Assembly: GCF_014204915.1 (NCBI RefSeq)
Contig: NZ_JACHMH010000001.1
Coordinates: forward strand, 1,488,001-1,552,000
Source of the DNA: Crossiella cryophila
Lineage (GTDB): Bacteria > Actinomycetota > Actinomycetes > Mycobacteriales > Pseudonocardiaceae
DNA: 64,000 bases
Direction of reading: 5' to 3'
Below the pieces are notes generated by a model, which did not search any database, was not told where the DNA came from, and worked only from the letters and a program-made list of their open reading frames with translations. This document shows positions 1 to 7,750 of the stretch, one piece after another (position 1 is the stretch's first letter; each line of letters opens with the position of its first letter). Position numbers and translations under genes: made by a program.

Positions 1-241
1 CGCCGTCGGCCTCCTCCTCCCAGTACATCCGGTAGCCGTTGCTCTCGATGAAGCTGGTCCAGCTCACCTCCGCGCCGGTGACGTGCTTGATCAGGCCGGC
101 CAGGGTCAGTTCGCTGACCGTGGTGCGCTGGTTGGCCTGCTCGTCGGTGAGGTTCTGGGTGGTGTGGCGGAGGAAGAAGCGGGCATTGGCGAGCGCGGCC
201 AGCAGGTCGGCGCGCTCGCCCGTCAGCTTGGTGTCGGTCAT
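1..241 (-). CDS. DinB-like four-helix protein, C-terminus cut off by window edge
   Basis: This gene is read leftwards from an ATG at 239-241 and runs off the window, so only about 80 N-terminal residues are visible. It begins MTDTKLTGERADLLAALANA and continues with FFLRHTTQNLTDEQANQ, closely matching the neighbouring DinB-like gene over the same stretch. The family is a metal-binding four-helix bundle (DUF664/mycothiol transferase-like DinB group); the usual histidine of the second helix is visible in LIKHV. The upstream gene stops at 247, five bases before this start, so the two are one transcript and probably a tandem duplication. The substrate cannot be told from sequence; thiol transfer is a family possibility only. 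Confidence 0.8.
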   Translation of the reverse strand, partial: MTDTKLTGERADLLAALANARFFLRHTTQNLTDEQANQRTTVSELTLAGLIKHVTGAEVSWTSFIESNGYRMYWEEEADG

Positions 242-246
242 CGGGG

Positions 247-765
247 TCAGCCCATCGACTTCTGGCCGTCGATGGCCTCGCGGATGATGTCCGCGTGGCC
301 GGCGTGCTGGGCGGTCTCGGTGGCGATGTGCGCGAACACCCGGCGGGCCGACCAGGACTTGCCGGGCTCGAACCAGGGGGCCTCGGGGAGCTTGTGTGCC
401 ACGTCCAGGCTGGGCAGGGTGCTCAGCAGCTCGTCGGTGCGGGCGGCCACCTCGGCGTAGCGGTCCAGCAGGGTGGCCAGCGGCTCGGTGACGGTCCACA
501 GCGCGTGCCAGTCCGCCTCGTCGAAGTCCATCGCGGACGGGCCCTCGACGATGAACTTCGCCCAGGAGGACTCGGTCTCGGCCACGTGCTTGATCAGCTT
601 GGCGATGGTCAGCTCGCTGACCGTGGAGGTCTGGTTGGCCTGCTCCTCGGTGAGGTTCTGCGCGGTGTGGCGGAGGAAGAAGCGGGCGTTGCCCAGTGCC
701 TCCAGCAGGTCGGCGCGCTCGCCGGTCAGGGTGGCGTCGGTGCTGGTCAGTTCGGTGCTGGTCAT
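247..765 (-). CDS. DinB-like (DUF664) four-helix protein
   Basis: A 172-residue protein of the usual DinB-superfamily length. Helix 1 carries TGERADLLEALGNARFFLRH, helix 2 carries LIKHVAETESSW, and near the C-terminus lie HIATETAQHAGHADIIREAI residues typical of the DUF664 branch (histidines at about 148, 155 and 158 would complete a metal site with the helix-2 histidine). A GAGGAAGG ribosome site precedes the ATG. It is the first gene of a pair with a closely related copy beginning five bases downstream. The family includes mycothiol-dependent enzymes in actinobacteria; whether this member uses mycothiol is inference. Confidence 0.85.
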   Translation of the reverse strand: MTSTELTSTDATLTGERADLLEALGNARFFLRHTAQNLTEEQANQTSTVSELTIAKLIKHVAETESSWAKFIVEGPSAMDFDEADWHALWTVTEPLATLLDRYAEVAARTDELLSTLPSLDVAHKLPEAPWFEPGKSWSARRVFAHIATETAQHAGHADIIREAIDGQKSMG

Positions 766-880
766 CGTTCTGCCTTCCTCGGTGGGCTGCTGGGGACTAC
801 GTTAAGAGCCGTATAGGTCAGCTACGGTCCTATTTCCGAACCAGGTTTTGGGAAATTCTCGGGAGGGGGTAGCCGAGGGT

Positions 881-1330
881 ATGAGCACCGTGGCGGGAAC
901 TGAAGCGATTGGCCGCAGACTGCTGGTCTCTGCGGCGGCCGGACTGGCGCCCGGACTGGTGTTGTTGCTGGTGGACGTGCTGCTCAGCCGGCAGATCGTG
1001 TGCACCAACCAGGGCTTCGGCTGCCTCGGCGCCTGGTTGCTGGCCTTCCCGCTGGGGGTGGCCCTCGGGGTGGGGCTGGCCTGGCTGGTGCTGCATCGCG
1101 CCGGGGTCGAGCAGGGCTGGCGGATCGCGTTGCTCGGGCCGGTGGCGGCCTGGGCCATCCTCCGGTTCCTGTCCGGGCTGCCGCTGCCGATGTCGGCGTT
1201 GCTGCTGCTCTACTGCGTGCTCGGCTACCTGGCCGCGGGATTCGTCACCGCGCCGAGGGTGGCCTGGCCGTGGCGGGCCGGGGTCGGATTGCTGCTGCTC
1301 GCGGCGGTGCTGCTGCCCAGTCTCGGCTGA
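881..1330 (+). CDS. small integral membrane protein, function unknown
   Basis: About 149 residues with four predicted membrane segments: AAAGLAPGLVLLLVDVLL, LLAFPLGVALGVGLAWLVL, LLGPVAAWAILRFLSGL plus ALLLLYCVLGYLAAGFV, and GVGLLLLAAVLLP. It starts MSTVAGTEA at ATG 881; an upstream in-frame TTG at 848 would add 11 residues without a better ribosome site. It is divergent from the DinB pair and convergent with the ASCH gene. I recognise no family or catalytic motif. Confidence 0.6.
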   Translation: MSTVAGTEAIGRRLLVSAAAGLAPGLVLLLVDVLLSRQIVCTNQGFGCLGAWLLAFPLGVALGVGLAWLVLHRAGVEQGWRIALLGPVAAWAILRFLSGLPLPMSALLLLYCVLGYLAAGFVTAPRVAWPWRAGVGLLLLAAVLLPSLG

Positions 1331-1334
1331 GGGC

Positions 1335-1733
1335 TCAGGGCAGCAGGCGGAAGTGCATGCAGACCACCTGGGTGTCCTCCGCGACGGTCGCGCCGCTGTC
1401 GGTGAAGTACTTCAGGTGCACCTCCCGCCAGTGCTCGACCGAGCGGAAGTCCTCGCCCTCGGCCTTGGCGAAGGCCCAGTCCACCGCGATGAAGGGCCGC
1501 ACCTCGACCTTGGTCACCTCGACCGTGCCGATCCGCCGCTCCTGGCTGTCCACCAGCGCGAGTAGCTCACCGACGTGTTCCAGCGGCTCGCCCTCGGCCT
1601 GGTAATCGGCGTCCAGCAGCCCCGCGGTGGCCTGCTTGTGCCCGCCCAGCACGCGTTCGTTGAGCCAGTCCCGCATCTCGCCCGGGGTGCCAAGGCCCAG
1701 CACCCGCTGCCCGTCGAGGCGATCCCAGGCCAT
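1335..1733 (-). CDS. ASCH-domain protein
   Basis: 132 residues, almost all one ASCH domain (RNA-binding-like beta-barrel related to PUA). The hallmark GGHKQATAGL (Gly-x-Lys-x-Ala-Thr) lies near residue 30, followed by the beta-strand segment ending in a VDSQERRIGTVEV pattern, VDWAFAKAEGE near residue 85 and a WREVH motif near residue 103, all typical of the DUF984 branch. Its ATG begins one base after the stop of the CNNM-family gene, so it is the last gene of a leftward operon MFS-CNNM-ASCH. Family members are proposed to act in RNA metabolism or as amidohydrolases; no role can be assigned here. Confidence 0.85.
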   Translation of the reverse strand: MAWDRLDGQRVLGLGTPGEMRDWLNERVLGGHKQATAGLLDADYQAEGEPLEHVGELLALVDSQERRIGTVEVTKVEVRPFIAVDWAFAKAEGEDFRSVEHWREVHLKYFTDSGATVAEDTQVVCMHFRLLP

Positions 1734-1734
1734 C

Positions 1735-3018
1735 TCAGTCCTCCGCCCGCTTCGCCTTGGGGCGCAAGCGGATCTCGGTGATCGCGTGCCGGTCCACCGC
1801 GGTGATCTCCAGCGTCCACTCGGCCAGTTCCACCCGGTCGCCCGGCTGGTCGGGGATGCGCCGCAACGCGATCAGGGCCAGGCCGGCGATCGTGGTGTAG
1901 TCGCCATCGGGTGCGTCGCCCATCTCCACACCCAGGTCGATCAGGTCGTGCACCGGGAAGGTGCCGGGCAGCAGCAGCGCGCCGTCCGGTTCGGCCTGCA
2001 CGGCCATGATGTCCCGGTCGGTCTCGTCGTAGATCTCCCCGACGATCTCCTCCAGCAGGTCCTCCAGGGTCACGATGCCGTCCACCGCGCCGCGCTCGTC
2101 GACCACCAGGGCGAACTGCTGGTGGGTGGCCTTGAACTGGCGCAGGGCGTCGGAGACGCGCAGGGTGTCCGGGAAGATCGTGGCCGTGCGGGTCACCTCC
2201 AGCACGGTGGTGCTGTCATCCAGCAGCTCGCGCAGGTGCACCACGCCCGCCACATCGTCCAGGTGCCCGGAGCGCACCACCGGCGCCCGCGAGTGCCCGG
2301 AGTCGGCCAGCACCCGGCGGGCCTCCTGCACGGTGGCGTCGGCGGCGACCACGAAGACGTTGCGCCGCGGCACCAGCACGTGCCGGAGCAGCCGCTCGTG
2401 GATCTCCAGCGCGCCGGTGATGATCATCCGCTGCTCGGCGTTGAGGCCGCGGTGCCCGGCAACCAGGTCGCGCAGTTCCTCGGGGCTGAGCTGCTCGGAC
2501 CCGGCTTCCGGGTTGCCGCCGAACAGGCGTACCACCACGTTGGTCGAGTGGCTCAGCGCCCAGATCGCCGGGCGCGCGATGGTCGCGATCAGGTCCAGCG
2601 GGCGGGCCACCAGCATCGCCCACCGGTGCGCGTACTGCATGGCCAGCCGCTTGGGCGCCAGCTCGCCGAAGACCAGGGTGAAGAAGGTCAGCACCAGCGT
2701 CACCAGCGCCACCGCCAGCGGCCCTGCCGCCTCCCCGGCGAAGCTCAGTGCCGGGACCAGTGGCTGGGCCAGGGTCACCGCGGCGGTGGCCGAGGCCAGC
2801 GCGCCGGAGAGGGTGATCGCCAGCTGGATCGCGGCCAGGAACCGGTTCGGGTCCCTGGTGAGCCGGATCAGCACCCGCGCGGTGCGGCCGCCACGGCGTT
2901 CGAGCTGCCGCAACTGCCCTTCCCGCAAGGAGATCAGCGCGATCTCACTGCCCGCGAACAACGCGTTGACCAGGATCAGGAACGCGACGAGGGCGAGGTT
3001 TAGCCAGTAACCGTCCAT
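1735..3018 (-). CDS. CNNM/CorC-type membrane protein with DUF21 and CBS domains
   Basis: 427 residues. The N-terminal half is a DUF21 transmembrane domain (three or four helices, starting MDGYWLNLALVAFLILVNAL with the conserved FAGSEIALIS motif), then a CBS pair (about residues 200-330, including VDERGAVDGIVTLEDLLEE) and a C-terminal CorC/HlyC domain (about 345-425). Proteins of this build are magnesium or cobalt efflux or homeostasis factors, often annotated hemolysin-like. I chose the ATG at 3018 because the next upstream start lengthens the protein with a low-complexity shadow sequence. The first 74 bases overlap the end of the upstream MFS gene in another frame. Confidence 0.88.
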   Translation of the reverse strand: MDGYWLNLALVAFLILVNALFAGSEIALISLREGQLRQLERRGGRTARVLIRLTRDPNRFLAAIQLAITLSGALASATAAVTLAQPLVPALSFAGEAAGPLAVALVTLVLTFFTLVFGELAPKRLAMQYAHRWAMLVARPLDLIATIARPAIWALSHSTNVVVRLFGGNPEAGSEQLSPEELRDLVAGHRGLNAEQRMIITGALEIHERLLRHVLVPRRNVFVVAADATVQEARRVLADSGHSRAPVVRSGHLDDVAGVVHLRELLDDSTTVLEVTRTATIFPDTLRVSDALRQFKATHQQFALVVDERGAVDGIVTLEDLLEEIVGEIYDETDRDIMAVQAEPDGALLLPGTFPVHDLIDLGVEMGDAPDGDYTTIAGLALIALRRIPDQPGDRVELAEWTLEITAVDRHAITEIRLRPKAKRAED

Positions 3019-4201
3019 GGTGGCCACCACAGTAGTGCTGTCGCGCCGGTGGCCAGGTGCGCACCGCGAACAACACGCCCAGCCCGGCCAGGCCACCGAG
3101 CACGGCGAAGGTCAGCGGCCCTGGGCCGAGCAGCCCGGCGACCAGGTAGGTCACCAGCCAGGCCGCGTGCGAGAGGGTGAACTGGGCGGCGAAAAGCCCG
3201 GCCCACCCGTCCGGCGACCCGGACCGCCGCACCAGCCGCCCCACCGGCGTCTGCACCACCGCCCCGCCCGCGCCGAGCACCGCCCACAGCACCAGCAACG
3301 CGGTCAGCCCCGGCGCGAGCGCGAACCACAGCGCGCCCAGTCCGAGCGTTCCGGCCAGCACCGCACCGCCGCCCAGCAGCACCGCCCGGTCCGGCACCGC
3401 ACGCAGCGCCCTCGGCAGCACCAGCGCGGCCAGCACCGACCCGGCCCCGTAGCAACCCAGTGCCACCGCGACCGCCACCGCGGGCCCGCCGAAGTGCTCC
3501 CGCACCAGCACCACGGTCTGCACCAGCACCAGCGCGCCACCGGCCGCGGCGGCCAGGTTCAGTCCCAGCAACGCCCGGAGTGCCGGTGTGCCAAGGAAAG
3601 TCCGCAGACCACCCGCTCGGCCACGGCGGATCTCCCTGCGCGGCAACACACTCCCGGCCACCAGCAGCGCGGAGGCCAGGAATCCCAGCGCGGTGCCGAA
3701 GAACAACTGCGTCGGCGCGACCATCAGCAGCAACCCGGCCGCCAGCACCGGCGCCAGCAGTGCCTCCAGCTCGAAAGCCAAGCGGGACAACGACAACGCC
3801 TGGGTGTAGTCCCGCTCATCGGTGAGCACCGCGGGCACGGTGGCCTGGTAGGTCGGGGTGAACGCGGCCGCAGCCACCTGCAACAGCACCACCAGCGCGT
3901 AGACCTGCCACAGCGCGTCCACCAGCGGCAGCACCCCGGCCACCACCGCACGCAGCACATCCATCGACACCAGGAACGCCCGCGTGGGCACCCGCGCCGC
4001 CACCGCGGTGACCACCGGCGCGACCAGCACGTACGCCGTCATCTTGATCGCCAGCAACACCCCGAGCACGGTGCCGGCCTCGGCCCCGGCCAGCCGGTGG
4101 GCCAGCAGACCGAGTGCCACCGTGGCCAGCCCGGTGCCCAGTAACGCCAGCACCTGCGCGGCGAACAACCGGCGGAAGACCGGGTTCGCCAGTGCGCTCA
4201 T
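2945..4201 (-). CDS. MFS transporter, 12 membrane segments
   Basis: 418 residues with about 12 hydrophobic segments, beginning MSALANPVFRRLFAAQVLAL, the usual start of actinobacterial MFS exporters. The cytoplasmic loop after TM2 (about residues 65-75) shows a weak motif A. The last about 30 residues after the final helix are Arg/Pro/Gly-rich and read through the start of the CNNM gene in another frame, so the real functional end may be near the last helix. First gene of the leftward operon MFS-CNNM-ASCH. Substrate unknown. The start at 4201 is preferred over upstream in-frame codons because the latter add non-MFS sequence. Confidence 0.83.
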   Translation of the reverse strand: MSALANPVFRRLFAAQVLALLGTGLATVALGLLAHRLAGAEAGTVLGVLLAIKMTAYVLVAPVVTAVAARVPTRAFLVSMDVLRAVVAGVLPLVDALWQVYALVVLLQVAAAAFTPTYQATVPAVLTDERDYTQALSLSRLAFELEALLAPVLAAGLLLMVAPTQLFFGTALGFLASALLVAGSVLPRREIRRGRAGGLRTFLGTPALRALLGLNLAAAAGGALVLVQTVVLVREHFGGPAVAVAVALGCYGAGSVLAALVLPRALRAVPDRAVLLGGGAVLAGTLGLGALWFALAPGLTALLVLWAVLGAGGAVVQTPVGRLVRRSGSPDGWAGLFAAQFTLSHAAWLVTYLVAGLLGPGPLTFAVLGGLAGLGVLFAVRTWPPARQHYCGGHHGRLLAKPRPRRVPDPGQRVVRGQ

Positions 4202-4362
4202 GGCGGCACGATAGGCGCGAAACACCCCCTGCGACGACGGTGCAACAGCCGCACCCTGGCAACAGAGAAAGCCTGGCACAACGGACAAAAGTCCGGATAT
4301 GGTGGTATTGCGCGGTGTCGGGGGCAGGGGCGCGCGATCATCTTCTGTGGGGGAAGACCACC

Positions 4363-6081
4363 TTGACCACGTTCGGCTTTTCACGCCGGGCTGGGGCGAT
4401 CACCGCTGGACTCGCGCTTGGCGCGGGCCTGCTGGCGCCCCTGGCCCATGCTGACGAAACGAGTGCCACCAGCACTCCGCCCGCCACCAGCAGCGCCACC
4501 CCGTCAGCCACCACCCCGTCGGTGACGCCGTCGGCCACCGCGCCGTCGAGCACCACTCCCTCGGCCACCACCAGCAACCCGGCCAAGAAGGAAGCCGCCG
4601 ACCAGCCGGACCTGCGCATCACCGCGGAACTCCCGGTCACCGGCGACCTGGTCAACGGCCAGGAGTTCCAGCCCAAGATCACCATCACCAACACCGGCAA
4701 GGGCGTGGCCCGTTCGGTGCGGGCCAAGCACGTGAGCGGGTCGCTGTCGGTCTACGGCTGGAACGAGCTGGACCCGTTCGGCCCCGGCACCACCATCGAA
4801 CCCGGCGCCTCGCTGACCGCGCGGCCACGGGCCCAGGTGCGCTGGCAGGAGAACAACAACACCAGCACCACCTTCGCGGTGACCACCGACAACGAGGCCA
4901 CCCCGGAGAACAACGCCGCCACGGTGACCTACCGGATCGTGCCGCCCAGCACCAAGGGCGACATCGCGGGCGTGCTCTACGGCGACCGCAACGGCAACGG
5001 GCAGCGGGAAGCCGGTGAGGAGCTGACCGGCATCAAGGTCACCACCTCCGCCGGCGGCGGCATCGAGCAGCGGGAGGGCCGCACCGACGCCGCCGGACGG
5101 TTCAGCTTCACCGGGCTGCCCGCCGGGGCCTACTGGGTGGGCTTCCCCGAACTGCCCGACGGCTGGGAGATCGGCGGCGGCAACCAGACCGTGCTGGTCG
5201 ACGGCACTGAGCGCAGCACCAAGCTGCTGGTCCGGGCGGACCGGCCGGAGACCGACGTGCTCGCCGCGACCATGGCCTTCACCAAGAAGTCCTACCGGGT
5301 CGGCGAGCAGGCCCAGGTCCGGCTCACCCTGACCAACAAGAGCGCCAAGACGCTGACCGACATCGAGTCGGCCTGCAACCGCAGTGGCGAGGGCCCGCAC
5401 ATCGGCGGCCACGAGTGGCAGCCGCTGCCCGGTGGGAAGGTCACGCTCAGGCCGGGTGAGAGCCGGACCTTCCTGCCGACCGGCAAGGTGCCGGACTCGG
5501 CGGGCAAGATCGGCTACATCTTCGCGGCCTGCGACTTCGGCCGGGTGGGCACGCCGGAGAGCGGCCGGGCCGAGGCGGCCACCCAAGCGCGGGTGCCGGG
5601 GGAGAAGGGCAGCTCCTGGGGTTATGTCTTCCACGACAAGAACGGCAACGACCGGCCTGATGACGGCGAGGGCCTGGTCAACGTCAAGATCGGTCTGATC
5701 GACCCGGACAGCGGCAGGCAGGTCACCACCGCGGTCACCGACGGCACCGGCCGGGTCGAGTTCACCAACATCCTGGTCGGCGGGTACCGCATGCACATCT
5801 ACGGGCCGTGGACCGTGGAGGAGATCTCCAGCGGGCTCGTCACCGTCTACGCGCCGCCGTGGAGCGGCAACGGCTGGCAGGCCAAGGTCAAGCCGGGCAC
5901 CCAGTTGCCCGACCCGGCGCCCGCGGAGAACCCGGCCGACCCGGAGCCGCAGCCCGGTCCGGCCAAGAAGCTGGCCAGCACCGGCGCGGACGTGACCGGC
6001 CTGGCCGGGGTCGGGTTCCTGGTGCTCGTCGGTGGGGCCGCGCTGGTGTTCGCGGTGCGTCGCCGCCGGGTCACCGGCTGA
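4363..6081 (+). CDS. secreted surface protein with SdrD-B-like domains and LAxTG sorting signal
   Basis: 572 residues from a TTG start with a GGGGGAAG ribosome site six bases upstream. A signal peptide (residues 1-30, ending LAPLAHA) is followed by a Thr/Ser/Pro linker (30-75), a CARDB-like beta domain (about 80-195), a B-domain with GDRNGNGQREAGEE (about 205-285), a middle beta region, and a second B-like domain with HDKNGNDRPDDGEG (about 420-500). The Asp/Asn-rich loops resemble calcium sites of SdrD B domains. The C-terminus carries LASTG, a hydrophobic helix and RRRR, matching the LAxTG signal of class E sortases of high-GC actinobacteria. It should be attached to peptidoglycan; the sortase itself is not in this window. 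Confidence 0.82.
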   Translation: MTTFGFSRRAGAITAGLALGAGLLAPLAHADETSATSTPPATSSATPSATTPSVTPSATAPSSTTPSATTSNPAKKEAADQPDLRITAELPVTGDLVNGQEFQPKITITNTGKGVARSVRAKHVSGSLSVYGWNELDPFGPGTTIEPGASLTARPRAQVRWQENNNTSTTFAVTTDNEATPENNAATVTYRIVPPSTKGDIAGVLYGDRNGNGQREAGEELTGIKVTTSAGGGIEQREGRTDAAGRFSFTGLPAGAYWVGFPELPDGWEIGGGNQTVLVDGTERSTKLLVRADRPETDVLAATMAFTKKSYRVGEQAQVRLTLTNKSAKTLTDIESACNRSGEGPHIGGHEWQPLPGGKVTLRPGESRTFLPTGKVPDSAGKIGYIFAACDFGRVGTPESGRAEAATQARVPGEKGSSWGYVFHDKNGNDRPDDGEGLVNVKIGLIDPDSGRQVTTAVTDGTGRVEFTNILVGGYRMHIYGPWTVEEISSGLVTVYAPPWSGNGWQAKVKPGTQLPDPAPAENPADPEPQPGPAKKLASTGADVTGLAGVGFLVLVGGAALVFAVRRRRVTG

Positions 6082-6127
6082 GGTGCTGCTCGTCTCCGGG
6101 TTCCCGACCGGCCCGGAGGCGAGCACT

Positions 6128-6616
6128 ATGCGGGGTATGCACCCGGAAGCCGACGAGCACGCGCTGGCGCGCGGTCAGGCCGTCGCGCTGCTGCTCGCGT
6201 TGCGGGCGCATGAGCTGGACCGGACCCGGCAGGTGCTGGCGGAGAACGCGCGGGCCGGGCGGGGCAGGCTGGTCGAGCTGCTCTACGTGCTGGTGCGCGG
6301 GGTGGCGGCGATGCTGCACGAGGTGGGCTGGGACATCGCAGGCTCGCTGGCGGTGCGGCTGGAGTCGCGGCCGGACCCCACGCCGGTGGACGCCGCGGTG
6401 GAGCAGGCGCGGGCGCTGGTGCTTCAAGCAGTGCAGCTGGAGGCGGACGGGGACGCGGCCGGGGCGGAGCGGATCGTCGGGCAGGTGGTGGACGCCGAAC
6501 CGAGCGTGGTCCTGGTGTGGGGACTGGTCACCGCGGCCGAACTCGTCGAGCAGTTGCTGGTGGTCTGCCGGGACCGCGGTGTGCCGGTCCCCGCTTGGCT
6601 GGAACCGGCCGGATAA
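6128..6616 (+). CDS. conserved helical protein of unknown function
   Basis: 162 residues, predicted mostly alpha-helical, rich in Ala, Leu, Glu and Arg, with no signal peptide or membrane segment. ATG 6128 is chosen because GGAGG lies eight bases upstream; a second in-frame ATG at 6137 is too far from it. Visible features are an amphipathic stretch around HELDRTRQVLAENAR and a C-terminal WLEPAG. I do not recognise the family. It lies downstream of the surface protein with a 46-base gap and may be cotranscribed. Confidence 0.6.
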   Translation: MRGMHPEADEHALARGQAVALLLALRAHELDRTRQVLAENARAGRGRLVELLYVLVRGVAAMLHEVGWDIAGSLAVRLESRPDPTPVDAAVEQARALVLQAVQLEADGDAAGAERIVGQVVDAEPSVVLVWGLVTAAELVEQLLVVCRDRGVPVPAWLEPAG

Positions 6617-6756
6617 CTGTGCGTAATGCATTCTATTGCGCAAGATTCACCTGGACAGGCTATGTACTTCGGCACTCTCCGCCGTCCATAACGCATCCGT
6701 AGTGTTCTGGATCACTCTCGTTATGTGGATCTCTCCTCGGCAGAGCGGTTCTGCGC

Positions 6757-6912
6757 TACGCTTTGCTAGTCGTAGTCAGCTTTGCCTTGAGCGCCCGTGG
6801 GCTTGTGACCACGGGTTTTCTTGTATGCCGAACCCTTCGGGGAAAGGGGCGGATCTTGACTGCGACCACGCCTCCAACCTGGGCGTGAGATCGGCCCTGC
6901 AAGGAGAGAAAA
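6757..6912 (+). promoter_or_regulatory. structured leader of the cold-shock gene
   Basis: Some 296 bases separate the previous gene from cspA. A weak -10-like TACGCT lies at 6757-6762. Downstream is a perfect 7-bp hairpin (CCCGTGG 6794-6800, CCACGGG 6809-6815) followed by TTTTC, which looks like an intrinsic terminator inside the leader. A second hairpin (CACGCC 6867-6872, GGCGTG 6882-6887) stands just before the GGAGAG ribosome site. Long structured leaders are usual for cold-shock genes; attenuation or temperature control here is inference. Confidence 0.5.
6794..6820 (+). terminator. possible attenuator hairpin within the cspA leader
   Basis: A perfect 7-bp stem (CCCGTGG/CCACGGG) with an eight-base loop is followed by TTTTCTT. 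There is no coding gene immediately before it that needs a terminator, since the last stop codon is 178 bases upstream. It could instead end transcription of the upstream helical-protein gene. Confidence 0.5.
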
Positions 6913-7116
6913 ATGGCTTCTGGCACTGTGAAATGGTTCAACAGCGAGAAGGGCTTCGGCTTCATCGCGCAGGATGACGGCGGACCGGACGTGTTCGTGC
7001 ACTACTCGGCGATCGTCGCCAAGGGCTATCGCTCGCTGGAGGAGAACCAGCGGGTGGAGTTCGAGATCACCCAGGGTCCGAAGGGCCCACAGGCCGACCA
7101 GGTCCGCACAGTCTGA
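6913..7116 (+). CDS. cspA: cold-shock protein, CspA family
   Basis: 67 residues, the exact size of the family. The RNA-binding motifs RNP1 (KGFGFI, residues 15-20) and RNP2 (DVFVHYSAI, residues 27-35) are intact, and the protein begins [17 protein letters not shown] as in actinobacterial CspA. It is an OB-fold single-stranded nucleic-acid chaperone that melts mRNA structure at low temperature. A GGAGAG site lies just before the ATG. It is monocistronic, with a structured leader before it and a strong terminator after it. One of several paralogs usually present; the symbol is used in the family sense. Confidence 0.95.
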   Translation: MASGTVKWFNSEKGFGFIAQDDGGPDVFVHYSAIVAKGYRSLEENQRVEFEITQGPKGPQADQVRTV

Positions 7117-7150
7117 GCTACGCGGTTCTGATCTTCCTTTTGCCACATAC

Positions 7151-7190
7151 ACGAATGGCCCGCACCACTCGGTGCGGGCCATTCGTGTCT
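7151..7190 (+). terminator. intrinsic terminator after cspA
   Basis: A 16-bp perfect stem (ACGAATGGCCCGCACC 7151-7166 pairing with 7171-7186) closed by a four-base loop, 34 bases after the cspA stop. There is no U-tract, as is common in actinobacteria. The symmetric stem could act on both strands. Confidence 0.85.
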
Positions 7191-7323
7191 GCGTCAACTA
7201 CCGCCTGTATTGATTCCGTGCGCAAGATCACCCTCGCGGACTCTTGCGGTTAACCGTTTACCTGCGCTAAGTGCACCCATTTGGGTGATTACGCAGCGGA
7301 GCTTCGAGGCGAAGACTCCCCGC

Positions 7324-7719
7324 ATGCGTGCTGACCTCGAAGAACATCTAACGGCCGTACCGCGGCGACTCCGTCTGCGGCATGGCGAGGCCACCCACTT
7401 GCTCGACGGACTACTCGGACCGGGGGAACGGGTCCGCGCCGCGGTGGCCGGGATGCTCGCCGGGGTCGGACCGGTGCTGGTCGTCGCGACCAACCGCCGG
7501 GTGCTGGCGGCCGGTCGCGACGGGTGGAACCTCTCGGTGCTGTACTCGCAGATCTCCAGCGTCGACTCGGGTGGCTGGTTCGGGCACACCGTGGTCATCC
7601 AGTCCGCGGGGACCGTCTACGCGGTGCGCTCCAGCCGGGCCACCCAGCTCTTCACCGCCACCGTGCAGGCGGGCATTCCCTCCGGCGCGCCAACGGCGCG
7701 GCTGGCCACGGCCATCTAG
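7324..7719 (+). CDS. small PH-like domain protein
   Basis: 131 residues from ATG 7324; the in-frame ORF extends 38 codons upstream, but that sequence has no conserved character. The centre (GPVLVVATNRRVLAAGRD, WNLSVLYSQISSVDSGGWFG, HTVVIQSAGTVYAVRSS) has the strand pattern of bacterial PH domains (YokE/SHOCT-associated type), where a sensed lipid or protein is unknown. No signal peptide or membrane segment is visible, so it is likely cytoplasmic. It lies alone between cspA and the convergent amidase gene. Confidence 0.6.
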   Translation: MRADLEEHLTAVPRRLRLRHGEATHLLDGLLGPGERVRAAVAGMLAGVGPVLVVATNRRVLAAGRDGWNLSVLYSQISSVDSGGWFGHTVVIQSAGTVYAVRSSRATQLFTATVQAGIPSGAPTARLATAI

Positions 7720-7750
7720 CCCGCGACCCCGCGCCGATGGCAGTCACCGG

